Origin: Clostridiales bacterium
Lineage (GTDB): Bacteria > Bacillota > Clostridia > Oscillospirales > Acutalibacteraceae
DNA: 64,000 bases
Direction of reading: 5' to 3'
Assembly: GCA_019422525.1 (NCBI GenBank)
Contig: JAHZDE010000001.1
Coordinates: forward strand, 1-64,000
The notes below the pieces were generated by a model. The model was given only the letters and a program-made list of their open reading frames with translations, was not told the DNA's origin and made no database searches. Numbering within the stretch: the stretch's first letter is position 1; each line of letters begins with the position of its first letter. Positions 35,174-44,245 of this stretch are shown piece by piece. The translations under genes were made by a program, and so were the position numbers.

Positions 35174-35210
35174 AAGGGGTATCCTCCTGTTTGGGATGGA
35201 TACCCTTTTT
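35174..35210 (+). terminator. Terminator of the ars operon
   Basis: GGGTATCC (35177-35184) pairs with GGATACCC (35198-35205), extended by A-T pairs and followed by five Ts. Confidence 0.86.
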
Positions 35211-35249
35211 GATTTCTACGGCTCTTTTCCAATCCTTTACAAAAGATTT

Positions 35250-35279
35250 GTGACAAAGGTAGGGCAGATGTGGTATAAT
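35250..35279 (+). promoter_or_regulatory. Promoter of the yfhO-glycosyltransferase pair
   Basis: GTGACA (35250-35255) and TATAAT (35274-35279), spacer 18, with the extended -10 TGG. A small hairpin (CCGCTC/GAGCGG) follows in the leader near 35298-35319. Confidence 0.75.
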
Positions 35280-35341
35280 GTCCATGATTATGCATCCCGC
35301 TCAAAAAAATCGAGCGGATTTTAACAGAGGAGGAGGATTTC

Positions 35342-37873
35342 TTGGAAACTCTGCAAAAACAGATGGAACGCCGGCTTCTGGGATGGCGGTCCAACGGTTA
35401 TTTGAAAGCTTTTTTCTATGGCCTTGGGCTTTCTTTTTTGGTTTTCCTACCTTTTGTCATTGTGGATAATGGCTACTTCCTTTATTATGGAGACTTTAAT
35501 GTTCAGCAGGTACCTTTTTATCAAATGTGCCACGATGCCATCCGCTCCGGAAATATCGGCTGGAGCTGGACAACGGATTTAGGAGCGAACTTTATCGGCT
35601 CGTATACTTTTTACCTGTTAGGCAGCCCCTTTTTCTGGTTGACCATTCCTTTCCCCAGTGATGCAGTCCCGTATTTAATGGCGCCGTTGTTGGTGTTAAA
35701 ATTTGCCTGTGCCTCTCTTTCTGGATTTATCTATCTGCGCCGGTATGTTCGCCGGGAAAACTGGGCGGTTATTGGCGGAATCCTTTATGCTTTTTCGGGC
35801 TTTTCTGTTTATAATGTATTTTTCAACCATTTTCACGAGGCCATCGTCTTTTTCCCGCTGATGCTGGCCGCGCTGGATGAATATATGGAAACCCGCCGAA
35901 GAGGCGTATTTGCAGTGGCCGTTTTTGCCTGCTGCTTTGTCAACTATTACTTTTTCGTAGGACAGGTAGCCTTTTGCCTGATTTACTGGTTTGTCCGTAT
36001 GTTTGCCGGAAGCTGGCAGATAACACTCCGGGACTTTTTGCTTTTAGCATTGGAAGCTGTATTGGGTGTGGGACTTGCCTGTGTGCTGTTGGTGCCTTCT
36101 GTACTTGCCGTTTTGCAAAATCCCCGGGTAGATAATCCTCCAAGCGGTTGGAACGCCCTTCTGTATGACCGCAACCAGCGCTACCTTCATATCTTGGAGT
36201 GTTTCTTCTTCCCACCCGATATTCCGGCCCGTCCCAACTTCACCCCGGACTCCGGCTCCAAATGGGCTTCGCTGGGAGCCTGGCTGCCTCTGTTTGGTAT
36301 GACCGGTGTCATTGCCTGGTTCCAGACACGCCGCCGCCATTGGGTAAAGCGGATTTTGACCATCTGTTTTATCATGGCTATGGTTCCTCTTCTCAATTCT
36401 GCATTCCAGCTGTTCAACTCTTCCTATTACGCCCGGTGGTTCTATATGATTACCTTGATGATGTCATTGGCTACGGTTCTCTCGCTGGAATCTGCCCGTG
36501 TTGACTGGAAAAAGGCCATTATGTGGAATACCGGCATTGTATTGGCCATTGCACTGCCAATTGGTTTGATGCCTTATACCGAAACGTCGGACAATACTCA
36601 AGTAACAAAATTTGGCCTGGAAGAATACCCCAGCCGTTTTTGGGCCTATGTAGCTATCTCCCTGTTTTGTTTGGCAATGCTCTCAGTTGTTTTTCGTTTT
36701 TATAAGAAAAAGCCTCGTTTATTCCGGCGCAGCATTGCAGGCTGTCTGGCTGGTGTTAGCGTGTTGTATTCTATTTTCGTCTTGGCTCTTGGAAAAACTC
36801 AAAGTGAAAACTCCCATAACCATTTAATTCCCTACTGTCTCAATGGCGGTGAGGATGTGGATGTCCCCGGCGGCCTGGAAAATTGCCGCTCCGATTTCTA
36901 CGATGCCATAGACAATGCCGGTATGTTTTGGCAGATTCCCAATATTCAGGCATTTCACAGTATCGTACCCGGCTCTATTATGGAGTTTTACCCCAGTATC
37001 GGCGTTACCCGGGATGTAGGCTCCCGCCCGGAAGTAAGCCATTATGGGCTGCGAGCTCTGGTTTCCTGTAAATGGCTGTTTGATGACGACCATGATACCG
37101 AGTACTTTGGCGGTACTTCACGGAATGACCCGCAGATGCCTGGGTGGACATTTTATGACAATCAAAACGGCTATGATATCTGGGAAAATGAATACTATAT
37201 TCCCATGGGCTTTTGTTATGACCAATATGTTAGCCGGGAACAATATGATAATCTTACGGAAGAAAACCGGGAGCTGTTAATGCTCAAGGCCATTGTACTG
37301 GATGATGAACAAATCAAGAAATATGGTTCTTTGATGACCCCGGTAGAAGATGCCTCCAGCTTGGCTTATACGGAGGAAGCCTATTATCAGGATTGTGAAG
37401 CCCGGAAGGAAACGGCCTGTTCTTCATTCTCCCGAGACAACAGCGGGTTCACGGCTGTTTCTGAAGGCGAAAAAGAACGTCTGGTATTTTTCAGCGTTCC
37501 CTATGAAGACGGCTGGAGCGCTACCGTAAATGGCGAACCGGTGGAAATTGAAAAGGTGAACGTTGGATTTATGGCAGTGAAAGTTCCCGCCGGAACCAGC
37601 GAAATCCGCTTTACCTACCGTACTCCCGGACTGCCTGCCGGAATAATAGTTTCTGCTGTCTGTTTGATTCTCTTGGGGGGATACCTTTTCCTGATGCATC
37701 GGATAGAAGGGAAAAAGAAAAATACGCCCCATCGCTCAAAACTACACGCTGCTTCTGTACGGGAACTGGAAGAGATGCTGGGATGCCGGATTGTTTCTCC
37801 CCAGCCTCGCCATTACAGCCCCCGCAATCAGGCTTTGAAAAAACAGGATTCGCCTTCATCCGACGGGTCTTGA
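35342..37873 (+). CDS. yfhO: YfhO-family membrane glycosyltransferase
   Basis: This 843-residue protein has about 13 membrane helices and a C-terminal extracytoplasmic domain, as in YfhO (GDFNVQQVPFYQMC near 45; acidic DLGANF near 80; the sheet-rich end with VPYEDGWSATVNG). In Bacillus, YfhO takes sugar from a CsbB-made undecaprenyl-phosphate sugar and adds it to lipoteichoic acid. The gene after it encodes a CsbB-like enzyme, which fits that pairing. The start is TTG 35342 with AGGAGGAGG upstream. Another surface polymer could be the acceptor. Confidence 0.9.
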   Translation: METLQKQMERRLLGWRSNGYLKAFFYGLGLSFLVFLPFVIVDNGYFLYYGDFNVQQVPFYQMCHDAIRSGNIGWSWTTDLGANFIGSYTFYLLGSPFFWLTIPFPSDAVPYLMAPLLVLKFACASLSGFIYLRRYVRRENWAVIGGILYAFSGFSVYNVFFNHFHEAIVFFPLMLAALDEYMETRRRGVFAVAVFACCFVNYYFFVGQVAFCLIYWFVRMFAGSWQITLRDFLLLALEAVLGVGLACVLLVPSVLAVLQNPRVDNPPSGWNALLYDRNQRYLHILECFFFPPDIPARPNFTPDSGSKWASLGAWLPLFGMTGVIAWFQTRRRHWVKRILTICFIMAMVPLLNSAFQLFNSSYYARWFYMITLMMSLATVLSLESARVDWKKAIMWNTGIVLAIALPIGLMPYTETSDNTQVTKFGLEEYPSRFWAYVAISLFCLAMLSVVFRFYKKKPRLFRRSIAGCLAGVSVLYSIFVLALGKTQSENSHNHLIPYCLNGGEDVDVPGGLENCRSDFYDAIDNAGMFWQIPNIQAFHSIVPGSIMEFYPSIGVTRDVGSRPEVSHYGLRALVSCKWLFDDDHDTEYFGGTSRNDPQMPGWTFYDNQNGYDIWENEYYIPMGFCYDQYVSREQYDNLTEENRELLMLKAIVLDDEQIKKYGSLMTPVEDASSLAYTEEAYYQDCEARKETACSSFSRDNSGFTAVSEGEKERLVFFSVPYEDGWSATVNGEPVEIEKVNVGFMAVKVPAGTSEIRFTYRTPGLPAGIIVSAVCLILLGGYLFLMHRIEGKKKNTPHRSKLHAASVRELEEMLGCRIVSPQPRHYSPRNQALKKQDSPSSDGS

Positions 37874-37908
37874 AGGATCAACTACCATCCTGAAAGGAGT
37901 TTTATCAT

Positions 37909-38892
37909 ATGCCTATTGTTTATCTGGTAATTCCCTGTTACAACGAAGAAGAGGTTCTCCCTGAAACCAACCGCCGTTTGACGGAAAAAATGAACACGAT
38001 GGTGGCACAGGGACTGGCTGATGAGAAAAGCCGTATTTTGTACGTGGACGACGGAAGCCGCGATAAAACCTGGAGCCTGATTCAGGAATATCACCAGGCA
38101 AATCCCGTAGTACGGGGCATTAAACTGGCTCATAATCGCGGGCATCAAAATGCCCTGTTGGCGGGTTTGATGACGGCTATGCAGGACTGTGACTGTGCCA
38201 TCAGTCTCGACGCTGATTTACAGGACGACGTAGACGCCATTGATGAGTTTGTCAAAAAATATTTGGACGGCTGTGATGTGGTATACGGCGTTCGTAATAA
38301 GCGGGATACCGATACCTTTTTTAAACGCTTTACGGCAGAAGGCTTTTATAAAGTCATGAAGATGTTGGGAGCGGATATCGTATTCAATCACGCTGATTAT
38401 CGATTGATGAGCCGTCGAGCCTTGGAGGGCCTTTCCGAGTACCGAGAGGTCAATCTGTTCCTCCGGGGAATTGTGCCCCTGATTGGTTATCGCAGCGACT
38501 ATGTATATTATGACCGTCACGAGCGTTTTGCCGGAGAATCTAAGTATCCGCTGAAAAAAATGCTTTCCTTCGCAATGGACGGCATTACTTCTTTCAGTGT
38601 GAAGCCCTTAAAGATGATTTCCAACTTGGGAATCATCCTATCGATTCTCAGCGTTTTGGGATTGATATATGCCCTTATTTCCTACTTCACCAATAATGCG
38701 GTAGCTGGCTGGACTGCGATTGTTTCGTCTATTTGGCTGCTGGGAGGCATACAGCTGCTTTGTGTCGGTATGGTAGGAACCTATGTGGGAAAAATTTACA
38801 GCGAAGTCAAAGCAAGACCTCGTTTTCGCATTGAAACCAATTTGAAAGATGAGGAGCCCAATTCTTCCTCCCAAAATTCTTCTGACCACTAA
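37909..38892 (+). CDS. GT2 polyprenyl-phosphate glycosyltransferase (CsbB/GtrB-like)
   Basis: The 327-residue enzyme has an N-terminal GT-A fold (VIPCYNEEEVLPET, nucleotide site DDGSRDKTW, metal site DADLQDD) and two C-terminal membrane helices (about 240-295), the layout of CsbB, GtrB and Dpm1. It should move a sugar from a UDP-sugar to undecaprenyl phosphate. It starts 36 bases after the yfhO-like gene and ends before a strong terminator, forming a two-gene unit for polymer glycosylation. Confidence 0.93.
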   Translation: MPIVYLVIPCYNEEEVLPETNRRLTEKMNTMVAQGLADEKSRILYVDDGSRDKTWSLIQEYHQANPVVRGIKLAHNRGHQNALLAGLMTAMQDCDCAISLDADLQDDVDAIDEFVKKYLDGCDVVYGVRNKRDTDTFFKRFTAEGFYKVMKMLGADIVFNHADYRLMSRRALEGLSEYREVNLFLRGIVPLIGYRSDYVYYDRHERFAGESKYPLKKMLSFAMDGITSFSVKPLKMISNLGIILSILSVLGLIYALISYFTNNAVAGWTAIVSSIWLLGGIQLLCVGMVGTYVGKIYSEVKARPRFRIETNLKDEEPNSSSQNSSDH

Positions 38893-38900
38893 TCAATCAG

Positions 38901-38940
38901 AAAGGCCGTTGTGTAAATCCAAATTACACAACGGCCTTTT
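38901..38940. terminator. Bidirectional terminator
   Basis: A perfect 16-bp stem (38901-38916 with 38924-38939), with Ts on the right and As on the left, lies between convergent genes. Confidence 0.92.
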
Positions 38941-38945
38941 CTATT

Positions 38946-39110
38946 TTAAGAGAGCGTATCTTTTCCGACTTCAGAAAGCAGAAGCAACACACCAGACTGG
39001 GCAGTAGCCATACAGGCCATCTCTTCGGTTTCCTGCTGCGCTTTCTGCAACAGTCTAATACAGTCGGTAATCGTATTGAAAAGGTGAAAATAAGCTGCTT
39101 GATAATCCAT
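38946..39110 (-). CDS. Small protein coupled to the PH-domain gene
   Basis: This 54-residue protein (start MDYQAAYFHLFNTITD, end VGKDTLS) is predicted helical. Its ATG at 39110 lies one base after the TGA of the preceding gene, with GAGGTG inside that gene's last codons. The tight junction argues for a real, translationally coupled gene. Short proteins of this kind are common in Clostridia. I know no function. It has no signal peptide or clear membrane segment. Confidence 0.6.
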   Translation of the reverse strand: MDYQAAYFHLFNTITDCIRLLQKAQQETEEMACMATAQSGVLLLLSEVGKDTLS

Positions 39111-39111
39111 A

Positions 39112-40497
39112 TCACACCTCGAAATCAGATGATATTGCAAGATTTTCTTTGGCCCATTGCTGCGCTTTATCAAGAGGAATATGATATAGCCGGTACTGGG
39201 CAGTCCAACCGCCGGTGGTCTGAATTACCAGTGTACAACGGCCGCTGACGCGCTGGGCAGGATTTTGCAGAAACTGGATACCTGTGATATGTGCCGGTGA
39301 AATCCGTGCCGAAAACAAGGTGAAGATGCGGATTCCCCGGATATAAACAACCCCATCGCGAAAAGAAGCTTCCGACAGAAAATATCCCAACAAGCGCATG
39401 GCAAAAAACCATACAGCCGGCAAAAATAGCAGTGGAAAAACCGGTGTGAGAAATTCTAAAAATGGAAGCATCCTTTCTTCCAGCATTAGCAGCAAAAGGA
39501 AAATGGTAACCGGAAGCCATAAAAAAGAAAACCAGGCTTTTCCATGAGGCTGCAAGTCCGGCGTTTCCTCTTTGGGGAAAAACCAATCCAAAGCTGCTTG
39601 CTCTTTTCTACCCAGGCAGGGATGCAGAATGACTCTTCCGCCTCCCGACAAAAAACCTTCTGCGCGGAAGATTCCTAAAAAAGCCATGGGAAGCGTCTGA
39701 AACATGACAGCCGAGCCTAATGAGGATATCTGAATGGAAGATTCCCTTCTCGGCCAAATCCCCAGCCGAAAATAAAGCCGGTCTCCCTGCCTTTTCCAGC
39801 TGAATGGAAGTAATGCCAACGTTTCTTTTAAAAATGCAATGGCCCAACCACCTAAAAACAGCCAGCTAATCCCGGCAATAGCCGGTGGGATTCCCAAAGC
39901 AATCAACTGTACCCGCTGATCGGCTGCATTTACAATTCTTTGTGCGATTTCGGTTCCTAAAAGGGAACTGACAGAGCGGAAAAATACTGTTGCCAATAAT
40001 AACCCAGATGCAGGATTGGACAAAAGAGCCGCTGACAGCAGTGCTTTTGGAATCGACGCATGGCGGTAATTTTGCTTGTGCGGGCGAGGAACCTTAGGCG
40101 CATGACGCCAGAACATAGGGAACCATTCATTGCCGGAGGCAGGAACCCCCGGTTGGAAAAAGACAGCGCCGGTCAATAGTGCTATGGGGGAGATTTCCCG
40201 CTGAAGATGAAGGGCCCATCGTTTTGGAAGTACTGTAATTTTTTTCAAAAACAGACCGGAGCGAAAGTAATAACTTTCATCCAGAACTCTCCACCCTGAT
40301 TGCTGCCATAACAAAGAAAAATATATCACCAAAGCTGCAGAACCGCCCCAGATATAGGGGGAAGGGCTTGCTCCACTGAGTAATGCCTGAATCAGTGGAA
40401 GAAAAAATACCGGAAGCACCCGAATAAAAGTCTTTTTAAAATATAACGGATGCAAATGATGGGTTCCTTTTTTGAAACGAAAACGGGTAGCCTTCAT
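39112..40497 (-). CDS. Membrane protein with repeated bacterial PH domains (YdbT-like)
   Basis: This roughly 461-residue protein alternates paired hydrophobic segments (near 22-60, 165-190, 220-245, 335-380) with small beta-rich domains typical of bPH_2 (DESYYFRSGLFLKKITVLPKR; RLYFRLGIWPRRESSIQISS; VVYIRGIRIFTLFSARIS). This repeats the YdbS/YdbT plan of Bacillus, thought to act in membrane stress. The role here is unproven. ATG 40497 has GAAGAGG close by. Upstream codons to 40593 lack a good site. Confidence 0.8.
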   Translation of the reverse strand: MKATRFRFKKGTHHLHPLYFKKTFIRVLPVFFLPLIQALLSGASPSPYIWGGSAALVIYFSLLWQQSGWRVLDESYYFRSGLFLKKITVLPKRWALHLQREISPIALLTGAVFFQPGVPASGNEWFPMFWRHAPKVPRPHKQNYRHASIPKALLSAALLSNPASGLLLATVFFRSVSSLLGTEIAQRIVNAADQRVQLIALGIPPAIAGISWLFLGGWAIAFLKETLALLPFSWKRQGDRLYFRLGIWPRRESSIQISSLGSAVMFQTLPMAFLGIFRAEGFLSGGGRVILHPCLGRKEQAALDWFFPKEETPDLQPHGKAWFSFLWLPVTIFLLLLMLEERMLPFLEFLTPVFPLLFLPAVWFFAMRLLGYFLSEASFRDGVVYIRGIRIFTLFSARISPAHITGIQFLQNPAQRVSGRCTLVIQTTGGWTAQYRLYHIPLDKAQQWAKENLAISSDFEV

Positions 40498-40619
40498 AAA
40501 AACCTCTTCCTTTCCCATAATGGAAGAGAACGCATAACAGGTTTTCCACGATTTTTTGAATTTCAGTGGATAACCTTCCCGAGAGGGTTGCATTTCTTAT
40601 CTTCCCCAAAATCCACTCA

Positions 40620-41234
40620 TTATGTCAATGAAAAATCTGCCAGTAAATCCAAGCGCAAAACCCGAATCTCTCGATAATGGGTCTCAATCCAGCCAAGGCG
40701 GGCAAACTTTCTCAAAATCCGATTCACAGTAACACGGGAAGCCCCAATTCTTGTACCAAGCTCTTCATCCGTACAGAAAATACGGGCCGCTTTATCCTGG
40801 ACCGCTTCCACTAGAAATCGTGCAATCCGTTTATCAGCCTGTAAAAACGCCATACTGTCCACCTGGGCTGTTAATAACCTGACACGTTCTGATAACGCCT
40901 GCATTAAAGAAAATGCGAATTCGGGATGTTTTTGAATGTGAGTCATCAGGATTTCCCGGGAAACCGCGATAATTTCCGATTTTTCCAATACCCTCGCCGA
41001 TGAAACCCGAGGCTGCCGGTCAAAGAATGCGGCTTCTCCAAAAACACCGCCTTCGCTTTGGATTCGCAGCGTTTTTTCTCCTCCATTTTCCGAGTTCATA
41101 TAAATTTTCACACTACCCCTTTTCAAGTAATAAAGCCGGTCGGCAATATCTCCCTGCCAATAAACCGTGGAACCTTTTTGATAAACAAGAGTAGGGGCCA
41201 GCGTTTCGAGGATTTTCCAGCTGTTGTTATTCAT
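40620..41234 (-). CDS. Crp/Fnr-family transcriptional regulator
   Basis: The 204-residue protein has the cyclic-nucleotide-binding-type beta roll (GDIADRLYYLKRGSVKIYM, GGVFGEAAFFDRQPRVSSARV) and a C-terminal winged helix (ELGTRIGASRVTVNRILRKF). There is no four-Cys Fe-S motif as in Fnr, so an Fe-S O2 sensor is unlikely. It is divergent from leuCD with its own promoter, which makes that operon a possible target. ATG 41234 is preceded by AAGGAG. Confidence 0.9.
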   Translation of the reverse strand: MNNNSWKILETLAPTLVYQKGSTVYWQGDIADRLYYLKRGSVKIYMNSENGGEKTLRIQSEGGVFGEAAFFDRQPRVSSARVLEKSEIIAVSREILMTHIQKHPEFAFSLMQALSERVRLLTAQVDSMAFLQADKRIARFLVEAVQDKAARIFCTDEELGTRIGASRVTVNRILRKFARLGWIETHYREIRVLRLDLLADFSLT

Positions 41235-41311
41235 AGTAGTCTCCTTCTTGGAGTGAAAACTCAATAGATACGTATAGATACGCACACAGTCTGTTACATC
41301 TTCTTTATTAA

Positions 41312-41341
41312 ATTGTATCATATTTTACATTCTTTTGGCAA
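41312..41341 (-). promoter_or_regulatory. Promoter of the Crp/Fnr-family gene
   Basis: On the minus strand TTGCCA (41336-41341) and TACAAT (41312-41317) are 18 bases apart. AGATACG occurs twice in the leader (about 41262-41278), a possible site for self-control. Confidence 0.6.
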
Positions 41342-41391
41342 GAGCTGTTGTATACTGAAAATAAGAGAATCAACCGAAGGAGGATTTCCAC

Positions 41392-42657
41392 ATGGGAATG
41401 ACAATGACACAGAAGATTCTGGCCGCCCATGCCGGATTGGATAAGGTAGAAGCCGGCCAGCTGATTGAAGCAAAGCTGGACATGGTATTGGGAAACGATA
41501 TTACCAGTCCCGTGGCCATCAATGAATTTGAAAAATGCGGAGCGTGCTCTGTTTTTGACAAAGACCGTATTGCACTGGTGCTCGACCATTTTGTGCCCAA
41601 CAAGGACATTAAGGCTGCTGAGCAGTGCCGCCAGACTCGGAACTTTGCCGGAAAATACGATATCACCAACTTTTTTGATGTAGGCAAGATGGGCATTGAG
41701 CACGCTCTTTTGCCGGAACAGGGGATTGTAGGCCCTGGCGATTGCGTGATTGGTGCTGACTCTCATACCTGTACCTATGGCGCACTGGGAGCTTTTTCTA
41801 CCGGTGTAGGCTCTACCGATATGGCTGCCGGTATGATTACGGGAAAAGCCTGGTTTAAAGTGCCTTCCGCTATCAAGGTAGTGTTAAAGAATAAGCCTAC
41901 CGGCTTTGTGGCAGGTAAAGACGTGATTCTGCACCTGATTGGAGAAATTGGGGTGGATGGTGCTCTGTATCAATCTTTGGAGTTTACCGGGGACGGTGTA
42001 GCAGCCCTGTCCATGGATGATCGCCTGTGCATTGCCAATATGGCCATTGAAGCCGGAGCGAAAAACGGTATTTTCCCCGTGGATGATGTGACCCGTGCAT
42101 ATTGTGAAGGCCGTTTCCGCCGCACTCCAGTGGAATACCAGGCCGATGAGGATGCAGAGTATACCCGTGTAGTGGAAATCGATTTGGCAAAATTGCGTCC
42201 GACAGTATCCTTCCCTCATTTGCCGGAGAACACCCGTACCATTGACGAGATTGGCGAAACAGAGGTCAAAATTGACCAGAGCGTGATTGGTTCCTGCACC
42301 AATGGCCGCATGGAAGACTTGCGCGCTGCTGCTGCCATTCTAAAAGACCGTAAAGTTGCAAAAAATGTCCGCTGCATCGTGATTCCCGGCACCCAGCAAA
42401 TCTATCTGGATGCCATGCACGAGGGATTGCTGGAAATCTTTATCAAAGCTGGCGCGGTAGTGAGCACGCCTACCTGTGGCCCGTGTTTGGGCGGCTATAT
42501 GGGAATTCTGGGCAAGGGAGAAAAAGCCATCTCCACCACCAACCGGAACTTTGTCGGCCGTATGGGTCATGTAGAATCTGAAGTTTATCTGGCAAGCCCT
42601 GCAGTAGCCGCTGCCAGTGCTGTCACCGGATATATTACCGACCCTGCCAAACTGTAA
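41392..42657 (+). CDS. leuC: 3-isopropylmalate dehydratase-family large subunit
   Basis: The 421-residue aconitase-superfamily protein is of the short LeuC/homoaconitase large-subunit type. Fe-S ligands are Cys in VIGSCTNGR and both Cys of TPTCGPCLGG. Other marks are GADSHTCTYGALGAF and FVGRMGH. It interconverts 2- and 3-isopropylmalate with LeuD in leucine synthesis. Homoaconitase or 2,3-dimethylmalate dehydratase are related options since leuA and leuB are not nearby. AAGGAGG lies nine bases before the ATG. Confidence 0.9.
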   Translation: MGMTMTQKILAAHAGLDKVEAGQLIEAKLDMVLGNDITSPVAINEFEKCGACSVFDKDRIALVLDHFVPNKDIKAAEQCRQTRNFAGKYDITNFFDVGKMGIEHALLPEQGIVGPGDCVIGADSHTCTYGALGAFSTGVGSTDMAAGMITGKAWFKVPSAIKVVLKNKPTGFVAGKDVILHLIGEIGVDGALYQSLEFTGDGVAALSMDDRLCIANMAIEAGAKNGIFPVDDVTRAYCEGRFRRTPVEYQADEDAEYTRVVEIDLAKLRPTVSFPHLPENTRTIDEIGETEVKIDQSVIGSCTNGRMEDLRAAAAILKDRKVAKNVRCIVIPGTQQIYLDAMHEGLLEIFIKAGAVVSTPTCGPCLGGYMGILGKGEKAISTTNRNFVGRMGHVESEVYLASPAVAAASAVTGYITDPAKL

Positions 42658-42674
42658 TTGAGAGGAGCTTTGCC

Positions 42675-43157
42675 ATGAATGCACACGGAACTGTCCATAA
42701 ATACGGCGATAACGTAGATACAGATGTGATTATCCCCGCACGCTATCTGAATACTTCTTCCCATAAGGAGCTTGCTGCTCACTGCATGGAAGACATTGAC
42801 AAGGAATTTGTTTCCCGAGTGAAAGAAGGAGACATTATTGTGGCCGAGAAAAATTTTGGCTGCGGTTCTTCTCGGGAGCACGCCCCAATTGCTATCAAGG
42901 CCAGCGGTGTTTCCTGCGTGATTGCTTCCACCTTTGCCCGCATTTTCTACCGCAACGCCATCAATATCGGCTTGCCGATTTTGGAATGTGATGCGGCTTC
43001 CAAGGAGATTCAGGCTGGCGACGATGTGGAAGTCAATTTTGATACTGGTGTCATCACTGACCACACCACCGGCAAGACCTATCAGGCCCAGCCCTTCCCG
43101 CCATTTATTCAGAACATCATCAAGGCGGGCGGACTGCTCAACAGCATTGAGAAATAA
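42675..43157 (+). CDS. leuD: 3-isopropylmalate dehydratase-family small subunit
   Basis: The 160-residue small subunit has the substrate-recognition region YLNTSSHKEL and the conserved GCGSSREHAPIAIKASG. It forms the dehydratase with the large subunit encoded 17 bases upstream. GAGGAG is at normal distance. A terminator follows, so the unit is leuCD only. Confidence 0.93.
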   Translation: MNAHGTVHKYGDNVDTDVIIPARYLNTSSHKELAAHCMEDIDKEFVSRVKEGDIIVAEKNFGCGSSREHAPIAIKASGVSCVIASTFARIFYRNAINIGLPILECDAASKEIQAGDDVEVNFDTGVITDHTTGKTYQAQPFPPFIQNIIKAGGLLNSIEK

Positions 43158-43172
43158 CAGAAAAACAAATAG

Positions 43173-43216
43173 AAAACCGGCTGCTGTCTGAAAAATCAGG
43201 CGGCAGCCGGTTTTTT
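43173..43216 (+). terminator. Terminator of leuCD
   Basis: AAAACCGGCTGC (43173-43184) pairs with GCAGCCGGTTTT (43203-43214), with Ts after it. Confidence 0.88.
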
Positions 43217-43225
43217 AGTAGGTAT

Positions 43226-44212
43226 TCAGGAATTACTCTTAATGCAGTAGGATGTATCATTTAATGTGAATGTAAGGGTATAAGGAGTTTCCTGTAATTT
43301 TTTCGGAACTTCTATCACATAATAAGAGTTGAAGGTTGTTAAAGGCAAAAGATTGGGATAAGTGGTTAATGTACCGCTATCCTCTGCGGTGGACCAGCCA
43401 GTATAGGTATATCCTCCATCATAAGTGACAGAAAAAGAGAGATAGTCTCCAATATCATATCCCGCCTCTGTTTGTAAATTGGTAAAATCAAATTGGCATA
43501 CCAAATAGATATTATCTTTATTTTTTACCTCATAATAAGTATAAAATCCACTGGTGTCGGAAGGGTTGATACGGGTCTGATAAGAGATTTTTTTCAGTTT
43601 AATTTCCGCAAATCCTTCTTCCGTAATGGTATCACCCACAGAGACTTCCGGTTTCGGCATGAGATCCGGAAGGGTTTCAAAGTCCTTACCGACCTGCTCT
43701 GTCATTGTTTCGACTGTTTGTGTCATGGTTTCCATATCCTGCGTATACATTTGATCGATCATTTCTTTACTATAAGCAGCTATCCACTGTAATTTTTTCC
43801 ATACAGGGCGATATTCTTCCGAGACTTGCTGACTGTTATAATTTGTAATTTGATAACACCATTGATAGAAGCCGTCAAATTCTTCGGCAAAATCATTTAA
43901 ATCACAAAACCTTTTTCCGTTCTCCAAATCGGAGGTGTGTTTTTCTATGTAGCTTTTCCACTCAGTGGTAAGTTCAGAGTATTCCTTGATTTTTTTCGAT
44001 AGAAATATAGCAAAATCTTCGTCTGAGTCGATATTCAATTGCTTATACTCTTTGTCTTTCAACGGATTTATACCTTCCGGAAAGTCTGCCTGCTGAGAGT
44101 CGGAAGAAGCTGGGATTTCCATAACAGAAGTGTGGCCAGAACTGGGAGTAGCGCACGAAGAAAAAGCAAAAATACAAGCTACAGCAACAAGAACTGCAAA
44201 AATCTTTTTCAT
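43226..44212 (-). CDS. Predicted lipoprotein of unknown function
   Basis: This 328-residue protein has a lipoprotein signal (VAVACIFAFSSCATPSS, lipobox Cys20) and a Ser/Thr-rich linker. The helical part (about 50-180) has many acidic residues, and the C-terminal beta-rich domain (about 190-328) resembles DUF4352-type Ig-like domains of clostridial lipoproteins (AEIKLKKISY, IYLVCQFDFTNLQ). It should sit on the outer face of the membrane. A palindrome fills its promoter spacer, so a repressor, perhaps the small XRE protein next door, probably controls it. Confidence 0.85.
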   Translation of the reverse strand: MKKIFAVLVAVACIFAFSSCATPSSGHTSVMEIPASSDSQQADFPEGINPLKDKEYKQLNIDSDEDFAIFLSKKIKEYSELTTEWKSYIEKHTSDLENGKRFCDLNDFAEEFDGFYQWCYQITNYNSQQVSEEYRPVWKKLQWIAAYSKEMIDQMYTQDMETMTQTVETMTEQVGKDFETLPDLMPKPEVSVGDTITEEGFAEIKLKKISYQTRINPSDTSGFYTYYEVKNKDNIYLVCQFDFTNLQTEAGYDIGDYLSFSVTYDGGYTYTGWSTAEDSGTLTTYPNLLPLTTFNSYYVIEVPKKLQETPYTLTFTLNDTSYCIKSNS

Positions 44213-44245
44213 AAAAACATCTCCCTGTAAAATAATGTTACTTAC

